The translations under genes were made by a program, and so were the position numbers. 64,000 bases of DNA from Ascoidea asiatica (taxonomy: Eukaryota; Ascomycota; Saccharomycetes; Ascoideales; Ascoideaceae), in the NCBI GenBank assembly GCA_001600695.1, contig BCKQ01000006.1:124001-188000 (forward strand). The letters run 5' to 3'. The notes below the pieces were generated by a model. The model was not told where the DNA came from. It ran no database searches and saw nothing but the letters and a program-made list of their open reading frames with translations. Positions 21,090 to 29,729 of this stretch are shown in pieces. Each line of letters begins with the position of its first letter. Positions within the stretch are counted from its first letter, which is position 1.

Positions 21090-22688
21090 TTTAAATCAAA
21101 AAAAACTAGGATATAGATTATAAATTTATAAAATAAGTATATATTTCTGATTTATTTTAAAGAGAATTATTATATATTTATATTAAATGAATTAAAAAAT
21201 ACTTTTTATTAAAATGGAGATAAATTTTGAAATCAATTTGTTCAAATATATTATTTCATATATCATATTATAACTCGATTTTTTAAATTGAAAAATATTA
21301 GAAAATGTGGGGAGATTTTTGAAACAAAGAAAAGATTTCAAGTACAATGTTAATTTTTTTTACTCGTACTCATGAATACTAATATGATTAAAAAGAATAA
21401 GCATAAATTATTCAAATTCTTTATCATTTCCTTTATCATTTAATTGTTATCTCAAATTGAAAAACAATCAAATTACCAAAATTTCGAAATCTGGGGAAAA
21501 TTATGCAGCTAAGATTAAGTTTGCCTCTGGAACTGCAAAAAAAAACCGAATCTCGGTGTTCCACGCAGACTTCCGGCCGGGTCCGTCCCTAAACACACCC
21601 GGAATTGACACTAAATACATTATTGTACTTTGTACCGCGTTCTTTTTCATCTGGCCCACAGTTGATTGTTACTCCAAATATCGGGTCACTTCTGTTAGCC
21701 AATAAAAGACAACAACAAAATCTCCGGATATTTTCTTGTCCTAAATTCCTAGACATAATTTCTTTGCCCTTACGACTTCCATCCCTTTTAGGCTTGATTT
21801 TATGTGGGTGACATATAATATTGCAAATTACTCATAAAATAAATGGAATTCAATTTGAAGATTTATTTCTTTAAAAGAATATTTTTTTAAATTCTGGATA
21901 ATAAAATAATGATAAAAAATTGCCGGTAAAAATTGGTTTATCTTTTATCAATTGTTACTGTTTGCAAAACTGCGGTGACTTATTCAAATTAAGAGGATGT
22001 TGACTCAGAGTCGAGTCAAAGTTAAACAAATCCAGAAAAGTGGTCTCTGGAAAAGTTTAAGCACTACCGGTTTCCTGGACTCAGCCTTAAAATGAAAATG
22101 AAAATGAAAAAGCCTCGCTCGTAAAAGGTGAAGATGCTTGACAAGCCTCGTAGTGAATTTAAATTTAATTGCAGGAACTTTTCTTCCCTGATAAAAGAGA
22201 TAAAAAAAGACAATGTAAAGGAGAAAGAAAGATAAGCTGAAATTGAAAGATTTAAGATATGTTCAACCTTCTTTTTATTGATTTTGTTTTTTATTCAAGG
22301 AATAGCCTCACTTGAAATACTTTTTATTGGCTTTTTAGTATTGTCCAAATATATGTCTATTGAATATTCCTTTTCTTCGGTATCTTCTCCAAATATAGCC
22401 ACTTTTTTTTGAAACTAATATTGGAGTAATACCTAATTAAAATCTAATAACAGTTACTAAATTTAAAATTCCAATCAAAAGTTTTTTGAAAATTAATCCC
22501 TATTCTTGATTGATAGAAAAAACATATCTGTTCTTTCAATATATATATATATATATATATGAGTAAATGTTCATATTCACTTCAATTACAATAATTGTAT
22601 CAATAACTATTTAAAATCTAAGTTTATCTTTAAAACTTAAGATTATATAAAATATAAAATATTAAATATAAAATATTAAATATAAAAT
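21090..22688. promoter_or_regulatory. Divergent promoter region of LRR and Hsp70 genes
   Basis: This 1.6 kb region has two GC-richer islands: 21545-21690, containing ACTTCCGGCCGG at 21569-21580, and about 21975-22150. A dinucleotide (AT)11 run lies at 22539-22560, about 130 bp before the Hsp70 ATG, and could serve as a TATA region. An 82-codon open frame at 21457-21705 crosses the first island but shows no recognisable protein character. I could not identify a clean heat-shock element (contiguous nGAAn/nTTCn units). Confidence 0.5.
22539..22560. repeat. (AT)11 microsatellite
   Basis: This is a perfect dinucleotide run upstream of the Hsp70 start codon. It may double as TATA-like promoter sequence. 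Confidence 0.85.
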
Positions 22689-24551
22689 ATGACAAAAGCT
22701 ATTGGAATTGATCTTGGAACAACATATTCATGTGTTGGAGTATTTGAAAATAATGAAGTTAGAATCTTAGAAAATGATGAAGGTAAAAGAACAACTCCAT
22801 CTTTTGTTTTATTTAATGGTGATGGTAGAGTTATTGGAGAAAGTGCAAAAATTAATGCTTCACTTGCACCTTCAAATGCAATTTCAAATGTTAAAAGAAT
22901 TATTGGTAGAACTTTTGATGATCCAAGTTTACAAGAAGATTTAAAACAAACACCTTTTAAAATTATAAATAATAATAATAAACCACAAATTGAAGTTGAA
23001 TATCAAAATAAAAAACAATTATTTTATCCAGAAGAAATTTCTTCAATGATTTTAGTTAAAATGAAAGAAATTGCTGAAAATAAATTAAATGAAATTATTA
23101 AAGATGCTGTAATTACTGTTCCTGCTTATTTTACAAATTCTCAAAGACAAGCAACTCAAGATGCTGCAAAAATTGCAGGTTTAAATGTTTTAAGAATTAT
23201 TAATGAACCAACTGCTGCTGCTCTTGCTTATGGTTTTATATCAAATTCAAATTCAAATAAAAAAAAAAAGGAAAAAGAAAATATAATAATTTTTGATTTT
23301 GGTGGTGGTACTTTAGATGTATCTTTATTATCTATAAATAATGGAGTTTGTGAAGTTAAAGCAACTCAAGGTGATCCACATTTAGGTGGTGAAGATATTG
23401 ATAATTTATTAGTTGAATATTTTGCAAAAGAATTTAAGAAAAAAAATAGAAGAGATTTAAAAACAAGTTTAAATTCATTAAGAATTTTAAGAAATCATTG
23501 TGAAAGAGCAAAAAGACTTTTATCTTCAAAAATTAGTGTAACTATAGATATTGATTCATTATTTGAAGGTCTTGGATATTCAATAACTTTAACAAGAAAA
23601 AAATTAGAATCAATTTGTCTTGAAACTTTTGATGATATGTTAAAACCATTAGAATTACTTTTTGAAGAAATAAAATTTGATAAATCAAAAGTTGATCATA
23701 TTATTTTAGTTGGTGGATCTTCAAAAATTCCAAAAGTTAAAGAATGTGTTTCTGAATTTTTTGATGGTAAAGAATTAAATGATACTATAAATGCAGATGA
23801 AGCTGTAGCTCAAGGTGCAGCTATTCAAGCTTCAATTTTAATTAGTGAACCTGAAGAATTGAATAATAAACTTCAAAATATACTTTTAGTTGATGTAACA
23901 TCATTATCATTAGGTGTTAAAGTTCAAGGTGGTATAATGAGTAAAATTATTAAAAAAAATACAACAATACCATGTCAAGCAAAACAAATTTATACAACAA
24001 TTACAGATTATCAAACTTTAACAGTTTTTGAAGTTTTTGAAGGTGAAAGAGAATTAATTGATGGAAATCATTATTTAGGTAAATTCACATTAAGTGGAAT
24101 AAAACGTGATTTAAAAGCTATTCCATCTATTACAGTTACTTTTGATTTGGATGCTAATGGAATTTTAACAGCAACAGCTGTTGATAATGATAATGGAAAT
24201 CATGCAAATGTTAGAATTGATATTGAAAAGGGTAGATTATCTGATGAAGAAATTAAAAAAATGAAAGAAAATGCAGAAAAATTTAAAGAAGAAGATGAAA
24301 AAGAAGTTAAAAGAATTAAAAGTCGAAATAAATTAGAAGATTATTGTGATTTTTTAAGAAGAAAAGTTTATAGTTATAGTTTTCGAAAAAAAATGAGAAA
24401 TGAAGATCAAAAATTAATACGTGAAATTATAAGTAATACATTAGATTGGATTAAAGAATTTGATCATGCAAGCATTGATGAATTTAATAAGAAACATGAT
24501 GAACTTAAAAGATTATCTGATCCAATAATATATACTTTTAATGAATTATAA
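22689..24551 (+). CDS. Divergent cytosolic Hsp70 chaperone (Ssa-like), lacking the EEVD tail
   Basis: The protein has 620 residues. The ATPase domain opens with IGIDLGTTYSCVGVFENN and has NEPTAAALAYGF, IIFDFGGGTLDVSLLS and the phosphate/adenosine-loop HIILVGGSSKIPKV. A peptide-binding domain (VFEGERELIDGNHYLGKFTL) and a shortened helical lid follow. There is no mitochondrial or ER signal, and the match is to the Ssa class. It departs from Ssa in several ways. It ends DPIIYTFNEL with no Gly-rich linker and no EEVD, the motif that Sis1/Ydj1-type J proteins and TPR cochaperones bind. It also has Asn-rich insertions, NADEAVAQ replaces the usual NPDEAVAY, and no N-terminal extension is present. 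It is probably a specialised, EEVD-less paralogue rather than the housekeeping chaperone. Confidence 0.9.
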   Translation: MTKAIGIDLGTTYSCVGVFENNEVRILENDEGKRTTPSFVLFNGDGRVIGESAKINASLAPSNAISNVKRIIGRTFDDPSLQEDLKQTPFKIINNNNKPQIEVEYQNKKQLFYPEEISSMILVKMKEIAENKLNEIIKDAVITVPAYFTNSQRQATQDAAKIAGLNVLRIINEPTAAALAYGFISNSNSNKKKKEKENIIIFDFGGGTLDVSLLSINNGVCEVKATQGDPHLGGEDIDNLLVEYFAKEFKKKNRRDLKTSLNSLRILRNHCERAKRLLSSKISVTIDIDSLFEGLGYSITLTRKKLESICLETFDDMLKPLELLFEEIKFDKSKVDHIILVGGSSKIPKVKECVSEFFDGKELNDTINADEAVAQGAAIQASILISEPEELNNKLQNILLVDVTSLSLGVKVQGGIMSKIIKKNTTIPCQAKQIYTTITDYQTLTVFEVFEGERELIDGNHYLGKFTLSGIKRDLKAIPSITVTFDLDANGILTATAVDNDNGNHANVRIDIEKGRLSDEEIKKMKENAEKFKEEDEKEVKRIKSRNKLEDYCDFLRRKVYSYSFRKKMRNEDQKLIREIISNTLDWIKEFDHASIDEFNKKHDELKRLSDPIIYTFNEL

Positions 24552-24631
24552 AATAAGTTTCTTCTTCTTCTTCTTCTATTAACATAAAGCAAATACTTTT
24601 TTTTTTTCATTTTTTTTTTTCAATTAAACTA

Positions 24632-25363
24632 TTAGTTAGTAATTAATGATAAATATTCATTATTTGAAATTTCAATAATTGAATTATTTACAATATAATT
24701 TAAATTTTCAGTTGATAAATCTTTAATTAAGATATGAATATGAGATATTGATTTAACACTTTGTAAAGAAGTCCAATTTCTAAACCAAAGAATATTTTCA
24801 GAATTAATTTTTAAAATTTTATTATTAATAAAATTTTTTAAAATAAAAAAATTTATTAAAATTTTATCATTATTTGATAAATCACCAATTGAATTATTTG
24901 GATCACTTTCAATTTTTTTTTTACTCCATAATAATAAATGAGTTATATTATTTTTAAAATTATATCTAAATTCATTTAATTTAAATTTATAATCATTTAA
25001 ATTTTGAAATAAATAATTTTCAGAAGATTTTGAAGATTTTGAAGATTTTGAAGAAATTGAAGAAATTGAAGAATTTAAATTATTTAATAAAATATTATCA
25101 GCAATTGATTGATCAATATTATAATTATAATCATTTTCATTAAACCAATTTAATTGATCAATTAATAATCTTTTAATCATTGAAATATTTTTTTTTTTTA
25201 AATTTTTTTTAAATGAATTATAAATTTCATCATCTTTTTTTGATCTTTCAAATAAATCAATTCTATTACAATTTATTAAATATTTGATATCTTCCCAATC
25301 AAATATTTCTGGAGTTTTATAATCCTCTTCAATTTCTTTGTAATTTATAGTCATTTGATTCAA
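24632..25363 (-). CDS. DUF3605 family protein, Gig1-like
   Basis: The protein has 243 residues. The N-terminus DWEDIKYLINCNRIDLFERS matches the W-x-D-I-x-x-L-I...LxxFxRS opening of the fungal DUF3605 family. It is followed by an ITHLLLWSKKK block (after residue 135) and the C-terminal NILWFRNWTSLQSVKSISHIH block. The latter resembles the conserved W-x2-LKS-x5-HxHV segment. A Candida member is known as Gig1 (N-acetylglucosamine-induced gene), but the biochemical activity of the family is not known. A Ser-Lys repeat (SSKSSKSSKSS) interrupts the middle. It is convergent with the Hsp70 gene, with 80 bp between stops. Its promoter region (25364-25700) holds TCACGTGA and ACGCGT. Confidence 0.75.
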   Translation of the reverse strand: MNQMTINYKEIEEDYKTPEIFDWEDIKYLINCNRIDLFERSKKDDEIYNSFKKNLKKKNISMIKRLLIDQLNWFNENDYNYNIDQSIADNILLNNLNSSISSISSKSSKSSKSSENYLFQNLNDYKFKLNEFRYNFKNNITHLLLWSKKKIESDPNNSIGDLSNNDKILINFFILKNFINNKILKINSENILWFRNWTSLQSVKSISHIHILIKDLSTENLNYIVNNSIIEISNNEYLSLITN

Positions 25364-25700
25364 TTCAATTGAAATATACGTTTATTATTAACTGATTGAT
25401 TTAAAACACTAAAAAAGTACACGTAAAAGAAATCAATTTCAATTTCAATTTCAATTTCAATTTCAATCTCAATTTATTTATATTTGTGTTTCATGTCACG
25501 TGATGCAAAACGCGTAAAAAAATATTTTAATCAGCGCAATGAAAGAAAACACAAACATAAATAAAAAGAAGATACAAAAAAGAAGTAAATATAAGAATAA
25601 ATGTATTATAAGAGATGAATATAAATGGAAAAAGATATAAAGATATGTGGATAAAGATATATAGATATGTGTGGAGTAAATAGAGTGATGAGAATTTATG
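25364..25700. promoter_or_regulatory. Promoter of the DUF3605 gene with E-box, ACGCGT box and hexamer repeat
   Basis: This region lies between the DUF3605 start and the oxygenase stop. TCACGTGA lies at 25496-25503 and an MluI-type box ACGCGT at 25510-25515. Tandem copies of TCAATT run at about 25432-25477, between the E-box and the start codon. The 76-codon minus-strand frame at 25496-25726 overlaps this promoter and looks spurious. Confidence 0.55.
25432..25477. repeat. Tandem hexamer repeat, unit TCAATT
   Basis: About seven copies lie in the 5' flank of the DUF3605 gene. This is a simple-sequence repeat. Confidence 0.8.
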
Positions 25701-26930
25701 TTAGACAGTATTGAGTTTAACTTCATTCATGACAGTATCAAAGATCTCAGGGTACCAAATTTTACCAACATCTTGATGACTTTTAATTCTATTTAATAAA
25801 ACATACCAACCAACAGGTTTACCATCTTTAATTGAATTATTTGGAGAAAATTGAAAACCAATATCTTTATTATATTTTTTAATAATTATATCTCTTTTAT
25901 TTTGTTCTTTAATTAAATTTGGATTTAAATTTAAAAATTGTTTAAATGAATTTACATTAATTGTTTGAAATATTGGAAATGAATATCTATCACCTTGTCC
26001 TGGTAATGGAGATAAGACTCTATGAATTGTGGAGATACAATAACCTTTGGTAATAGTTTCCATTGTTTGACCAATTGCAACAACTAAAGTATCTTGAATT
26101 GGTGGTACATTAATCCAATTACCTAAATAATTTTTAACTTGTAAAGAATTATGATTTAAAGAAGCTTGATAAATGAATGTGATTAAATCTGAATCTCTAT
26201 GATTTCCAACACCTTGAGATTGATCATTGTTATTATCATTATTATTGGATTTAATTGATGATTTTGGTAAAGATAATGGATCTGGATATCTAACTAATTT
26301 TAATTTAACTTGTTGTTTTGGTTTTTTAAAAAATTGACTAAAAGAACCAATTGGTAATTTTAAAGATTCTTCAATTAAAGAAATAAACCATAATGAAAAA
26401 ATTTCAATAGAATCAGTATAATTAATTACAGTTTTTTTAAAATTTGGTAAAATTTTTTCATTTGGCCATTGATTTGGACCTTCAATATTTTTATAAATTT
26501 CATTTAAATTATTAATTTTTGGTTCATTTAATTCTGTTGCTAAATCAATTTGTTCTCTCCAATCTATTTTATTTGAAGTTATTTCATTACCTAACTTTGT
26601 ATAACCTAAGAAATGTTTTGAATTTTTCATTTGAATTCTTAATTTTTCTTCAATTGGTAAATTTAAGAAAAATTTTTTTGATTCTTTAAATAAATTTTCA
26701 AAATTTTTTTTTGGTATTAAATTATAATAATTTTTTATATAAAAAAATCCAATATCAAGTAAATAAGTTCTTAAATTTAATAATAATTCTGGTTTTTTAT
26801 TATCATCAAAAGCCCATGAAAGATCTAAAATTGGTAATGAATCAATTGCAGTTGTTTCAATTGAAGCATTTTTATTTATATTTTTATTTATATTTGGAGT
26901 AGTGGTAGTTGTATTTGGAGTTGAAGCCAT
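25701..26930 (-). CDS. 2-oxoglutarate/Fe(II)-dependent dioxygenase, isopenicillin-N-synthase type
   Basis: The protein has 409 residues. The N-terminal half has the family's opening LPILDLSW (32-39) and the FFYIKNYY motif near 62-69. The double-stranded beta-helix core supplies the Fe ligands His244 and Asp246 (GNHRDSD) and His303 (STIHRVLSP). Arg315 and Ser317 (RYSFPIF) form the 2-oxoglutarate-binding RxS. All catalytic residues are present, so an active oxygenase is expected. Fungal enzymes of this fold hydroxylate or desaturate varied small molecules, and the substrate cannot be read from the sequence. Unlike classical biosynthetic clusters, it sits among unrelated genes. An Asn/Asp insertion lies at about 228-237. 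It shares a divergent promoter with the thioredoxin gene. Confidence 0.85.
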   Translation of the reverse strand: MASTPNTTTTTPNINKNINKNASIETTAIDSLPILDLSWAFDDNKKPELLLNLRTYLLDIGFFYIKNYYNLIPKKNFENLFKESKKFFLNLPIEEKLRIQMKNSKHFLGYTKLGNEITSNKIDWREQIDLATELNEPKINNLNEIYKNIEGPNQWPNEKILPNFKKTVINYTDSIEIFSLWFISLIEESLKLPIGSFSQFFKKPKQQVKLKLVRYPDPLSLPKSSIKSNNNDNNNDQSQGVGNHRDSDLITFIYQASLNHNSLQVKNYLGNWINVPPIQDTLVVAIGQTMETITKGYCISTIHRVLSPLPGQGDRYSFPIFQTINVNSFKQFLNLNPNLIKEQNKRDIIIKKYNKDIGFQFSPNNSIKDGKPVGWYVLLNRIKSHQDVGKIWYPEIFDTVMNEVKLNTV

Positions 26931-27901
26931 TTTTTAATACTTAATAATATAAATTATATAACTTGCTGAAGATATTTTATTTATTTAAAATTAATTATAA
27001 TTAACTTTTCATTTAAATTGATAATATTGAATAATATATTAATTTAAAAGATTTATTTGATTATCAAAAAATAAGTGGAAATTTTATATTATTTATATTG
27101 TAATTATTATAATAATTTTTGTTATTAATTGAAATTGATTAAATCATGAGATGAAATGATGAAATTTAATAAAAAAATTTCATGATTATTAATTGAAAAC
27201 TTTTCAATATCCATTAGTAATGGGATCATTTTGTTTTTTTTTTTTTTTAATTTTTCTTTAATTGAATCTACCCAATTATTAATTAACTTGAAATATATTT
27301 GAATCAAATAGAATCAAATCAAAGTGAATTGAAGTAAATGAAATCAGTTTTTTATTTAAAAAAAAAAATAGAAAAGTTTAAATTTATAAAATTAAGGCTC
27401 GATGAGTAAAAAACTGGAAAAATTTAAATGGAAATCATTTCTCGAATCAGAACTGAGCCTCCGGTGAGATACTGAAAGTGGAAGTGCAAGGCTGGTGATG
27501 GGGATTGCAAACCGAGAAATGCGTGAGAAATTGAAAAATGTCCACACATCACGTGTTTTGACGAGATTCAAGCCACAAAAGAGGAATAAAAGTAAAAAAG
27601 AGACCACAAACACGGGAGGGCTATCAAGGTCAGGTGATTACGGCCGGAAGTAAAGTCGGAACTTATGAAATCACATGACATTGCTGACTAATCAATGAAT
27701 AATCAATGAATAATCAAATAATAAAAGAGATCACTAATAATAAAGGAAGAAGGAAGAAGGAAGAAGTGATTAGAAATAAAGGTGTAATTAGAGATATATT
27801 AAAGATAATAAGATAATAAGATAATAAGATAATAAGATAATAAGATAATAAGATAATAAGATAGTAAGATAATATAAGGTGCTAATATTCTTTCAAATAA
27901 A
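26931..27901. promoter_or_regulatory. Divergent promoter of oxygenase and thioredoxin genes
   Basis: This 1 kb region has a GC-richer island at about 27400-27670. The island carries TCACGTG at 27549-27555 and CGGCCGGAAGT at 27641-27651, the reverse complement of an element in the Hsp70 promoter island. An 8-bp GATAATAA tandem repeat lies just before the thioredoxin ATG. Small minus-strand frames at 27125-27307 and 27392-27613 show no protein signature. Confidence 0.55.
27802..27875. repeat. Tandem 8-bp repeat, unit GATAATAA
   Basis: About nine copies end roughly 25 bp before the thioredoxin start codon, so the repeat probably falls in the 5' UTR or core promoter. Each unit includes a GATA core, but the regular spacing suggests simple slippage. 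Confidence 0.85.
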
Positions 27902-28339
27902 ATGTCATTAAGACTACTTTCAAAGACCACAAAGGTCAGTACCATTATTGGTAATTCCAAAACTTCTTCAATATTCTTTAAATCATTTCATAATTATTCT
28001 CAATCAAGACAAATTAATAAAATTGAAAATTTATCAGAATTTAATAAAATGTTAAATGAAAATAAAAAAAAATTAACTCTTATTGATTTTTATGCAACTT
28101 GGTGTGGTCCATGTAAACAAATTTCACCAATTATTGAAAAATTTAAATCTGATTATGATAATGATAATGATAATGTTAAATTTCATAAAGTTGATATTGA
28201 TCAATCAAGTGATATTGCAATGGAATTTAATATTACTGCTATGCCAACTTTTATACTTTTTAAAGATTCTCAACCAATAAGTAAAATTATTGGTGCAAAT
28301 CCAAATGCAATTAAAAAAGCTATCGAAACCTATAAATAA
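27902..28339 (+). CDS. TRX3: Mitochondrial thioredoxin
   Basis: The protein has 145 residues. The first ~38 are basic, hydroxylated and free of acidic residues (MSLRLLSKTTKVSTIIGNSK), a typical mitochondrial presequence. The mature part is a complete thioredoxin fold. It has DFYATWCGPCKQISP with the redox pair Cys68/Cys71, KVDIDQSSDIAMEFNITAMPT with the cis-Pro, and the GANPNAIKKAIETY tail. Length and targeting match yeast Trx3, which keeps matrix proteins reduced. It is convergent with the acetyltransferase-like gene, with only 61 bp between stops. Confidence 0.93.
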   Translation: MSLRLLSKTTKVSTIIGNSKTSSIFFKSFHNYSQSRQINKIENLSEFNKMLNENKKKLTLIDFYATWCGPCKQISPIIEKFKSDYDNDNDNVKFHKVDIDQSSDIAMEFNITAMPTFILFKDSQPISKIIGANPNAIKKAIETYK

Positions 28340-28400
28340 TATATAATACATAATACATATTACATATTACATATTACATAATACATAAACATTTAAATAT

Positions 28401-29120
28401 CTAGATATCAAGGTATAAATAAGCTAGATGAAAATCAGTGGATGAAATTATTCCATCTTCTAAAATTGATTTACCTTTATTTTCATCATTTGCCTTTTCA
28501 ACTTTTATAAAATTATCTTTTAATTTCTTAAAATTCAATTTATTTATATAATAATCAACTAATTCATGTTCAACAATAACAACTGCAATAATTCTATTAA
28601 TTCTATTAATTTTATTCTCTTTATTACCTTTCTTAATATCTTCAATTAATAATTTAAATATAAATTTACCACTATTCTTATAATATGAACAAAATGATGT
28701 CATTTCAATTGATTTAATTTCATTATCTTCAACATTATCCTTATATGGTTTATATCCAATAACACTCAAGACATTCTCTTCTTTCAATTCATTCAATTCA
28801 ATTTCCCCTTCATTGTCACCATTTATTTCAATTAATTCTACTTCTTCATTTTCAATATCACAATTATCACTTTTATATAAAATATAAATAAAACAATTTT
28901 TTTCAAATTTATTAAATCCTAAATCTTCTAATAAATTTTCATGATTTTTAATTCTATTTGATAAAATTACTTTAAATTTTAAACTTGGTTTTTTATAACC
29001 TTTATTAATAATATCAATTAAAAATTTTTTTTCATTTTTTTTAAGAATTTTTAATTTATTTAATGAAATTTTAAATAATAATTTTTTTTCACTTTTTTCA
29101 CTTTTTTCAATCAATTCCAT
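28401..29120 (-). CDS. Possible GNAT-type N-acetyltransferase
   Basis: The protein has 239 residues and no confident orthologue. The C-terminal two thirds resemble a diverged GNAT fold. A hydrophobic strand precedes FCSYYKNSGKFIFKLLIEDI, where motif A would lie. Then come IIAVVIVEHELVDYYINKLNFK (the ...LVxYYxKxGF-like pattern after beta 5) and a final STDFHLAYLYLDI. The acetyl-CoA loop Q/RxxGxG/A is not clearly preserved. This may be loss of activity, or the family call may be wrong. The N-terminus is Lys-rich and a long acidic loop lies at about 88-140. A cytosolic or nuclear location is assumed because no signal is seen. Confidence 0.4.
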   Translation of the reverse strand: MELIEKSEKSEKKLLFKISLNKLKILKKNEKKFLIDIINKGYKKPSLKFKVILSNRIKNHENLLEDLGFNKFEKNCFIYILYKSDNCDIENEEVELIEINGDNEGEIELNELKEENVLSVIGYKPYKDNVEDNEIKSIEMTSFCSYYKNSGKFIFKLLIEDIKKGNKENKINRINRIIAVVIVEHELVDYYINKLNFKKLKDNFIKVEKANDENKGKSILEDGIISSTDFHLAYLYLDI

Positions 29121-29729
29121 TATATTTTCCTAGATTCCATTCTATCCATATTATCTTCTCAATAATATTAATATTAATAATAATAATAGTAATAATAATA
29201 ACCAAATAAATACGTACAGGTAATTAAAGTGATTATAAATATCAAATTAATCAAATATACTTCTTATTGTAACATGGCTGAGAGATAGATAGATAAATGA
29301 ATAAATAAATAAATTAATAAATAAATAAATTAGTCATTTGAAATACTTTGTCCTATAATAGTCTACAACGTCCTTGTATAATCTAGATTCTGCACTAAAA
29401 CTTGTCATTGTCCTGTATATATCACATGACCCTTGCTTACGTAAGTTCTTACCAATATTCCTCCCAAGCTTTAACATTTAAACTGTTTGAGCACGCAAAC
29501 GTTACTCACAAATAAATAATAATATGAAATAAAATAAAATATTGAAAGTAAATTACAATAATTAATTTATTTCAAATCAAAATATTTTGTAAAAATATAT
29601 AAATAAGTAAATAATTAACTAAATAAATTGGATTATTATTAATAAGTAAAGCTTTATCTTCAATTTCTTAATGTGCTTATAAAAAAAAAAAAGAGAAAAA
29701 AGAACTAAATTAAATGATTATTTCAACTT
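29121..29729. promoter_or_regulatory. Divergent promoter region of GNAT-like and large acidic-protein genes
   Basis: This 609 bp stretch is AT-rich with AATAAATA-type runs at about 29295-29335. A slightly GC-richer patch at 29360-29500 includes TTACGTAA-like sequence near 29438. No gene or RNA is evident. Confidence 0.45.

Noticed and set aside
21457-21811. 82- and 68-codon plus-strand frames upstream of Hsp70
   Set aside because: They cross a GC-rich promoter island in different frames and show no recognisable protein features.
22160-22688. Heat-shock elements upstream of Hsp70
   Set aside because: Scattered GAA and TTC triplets occur, but I could not find three correctly spaced inverted units.
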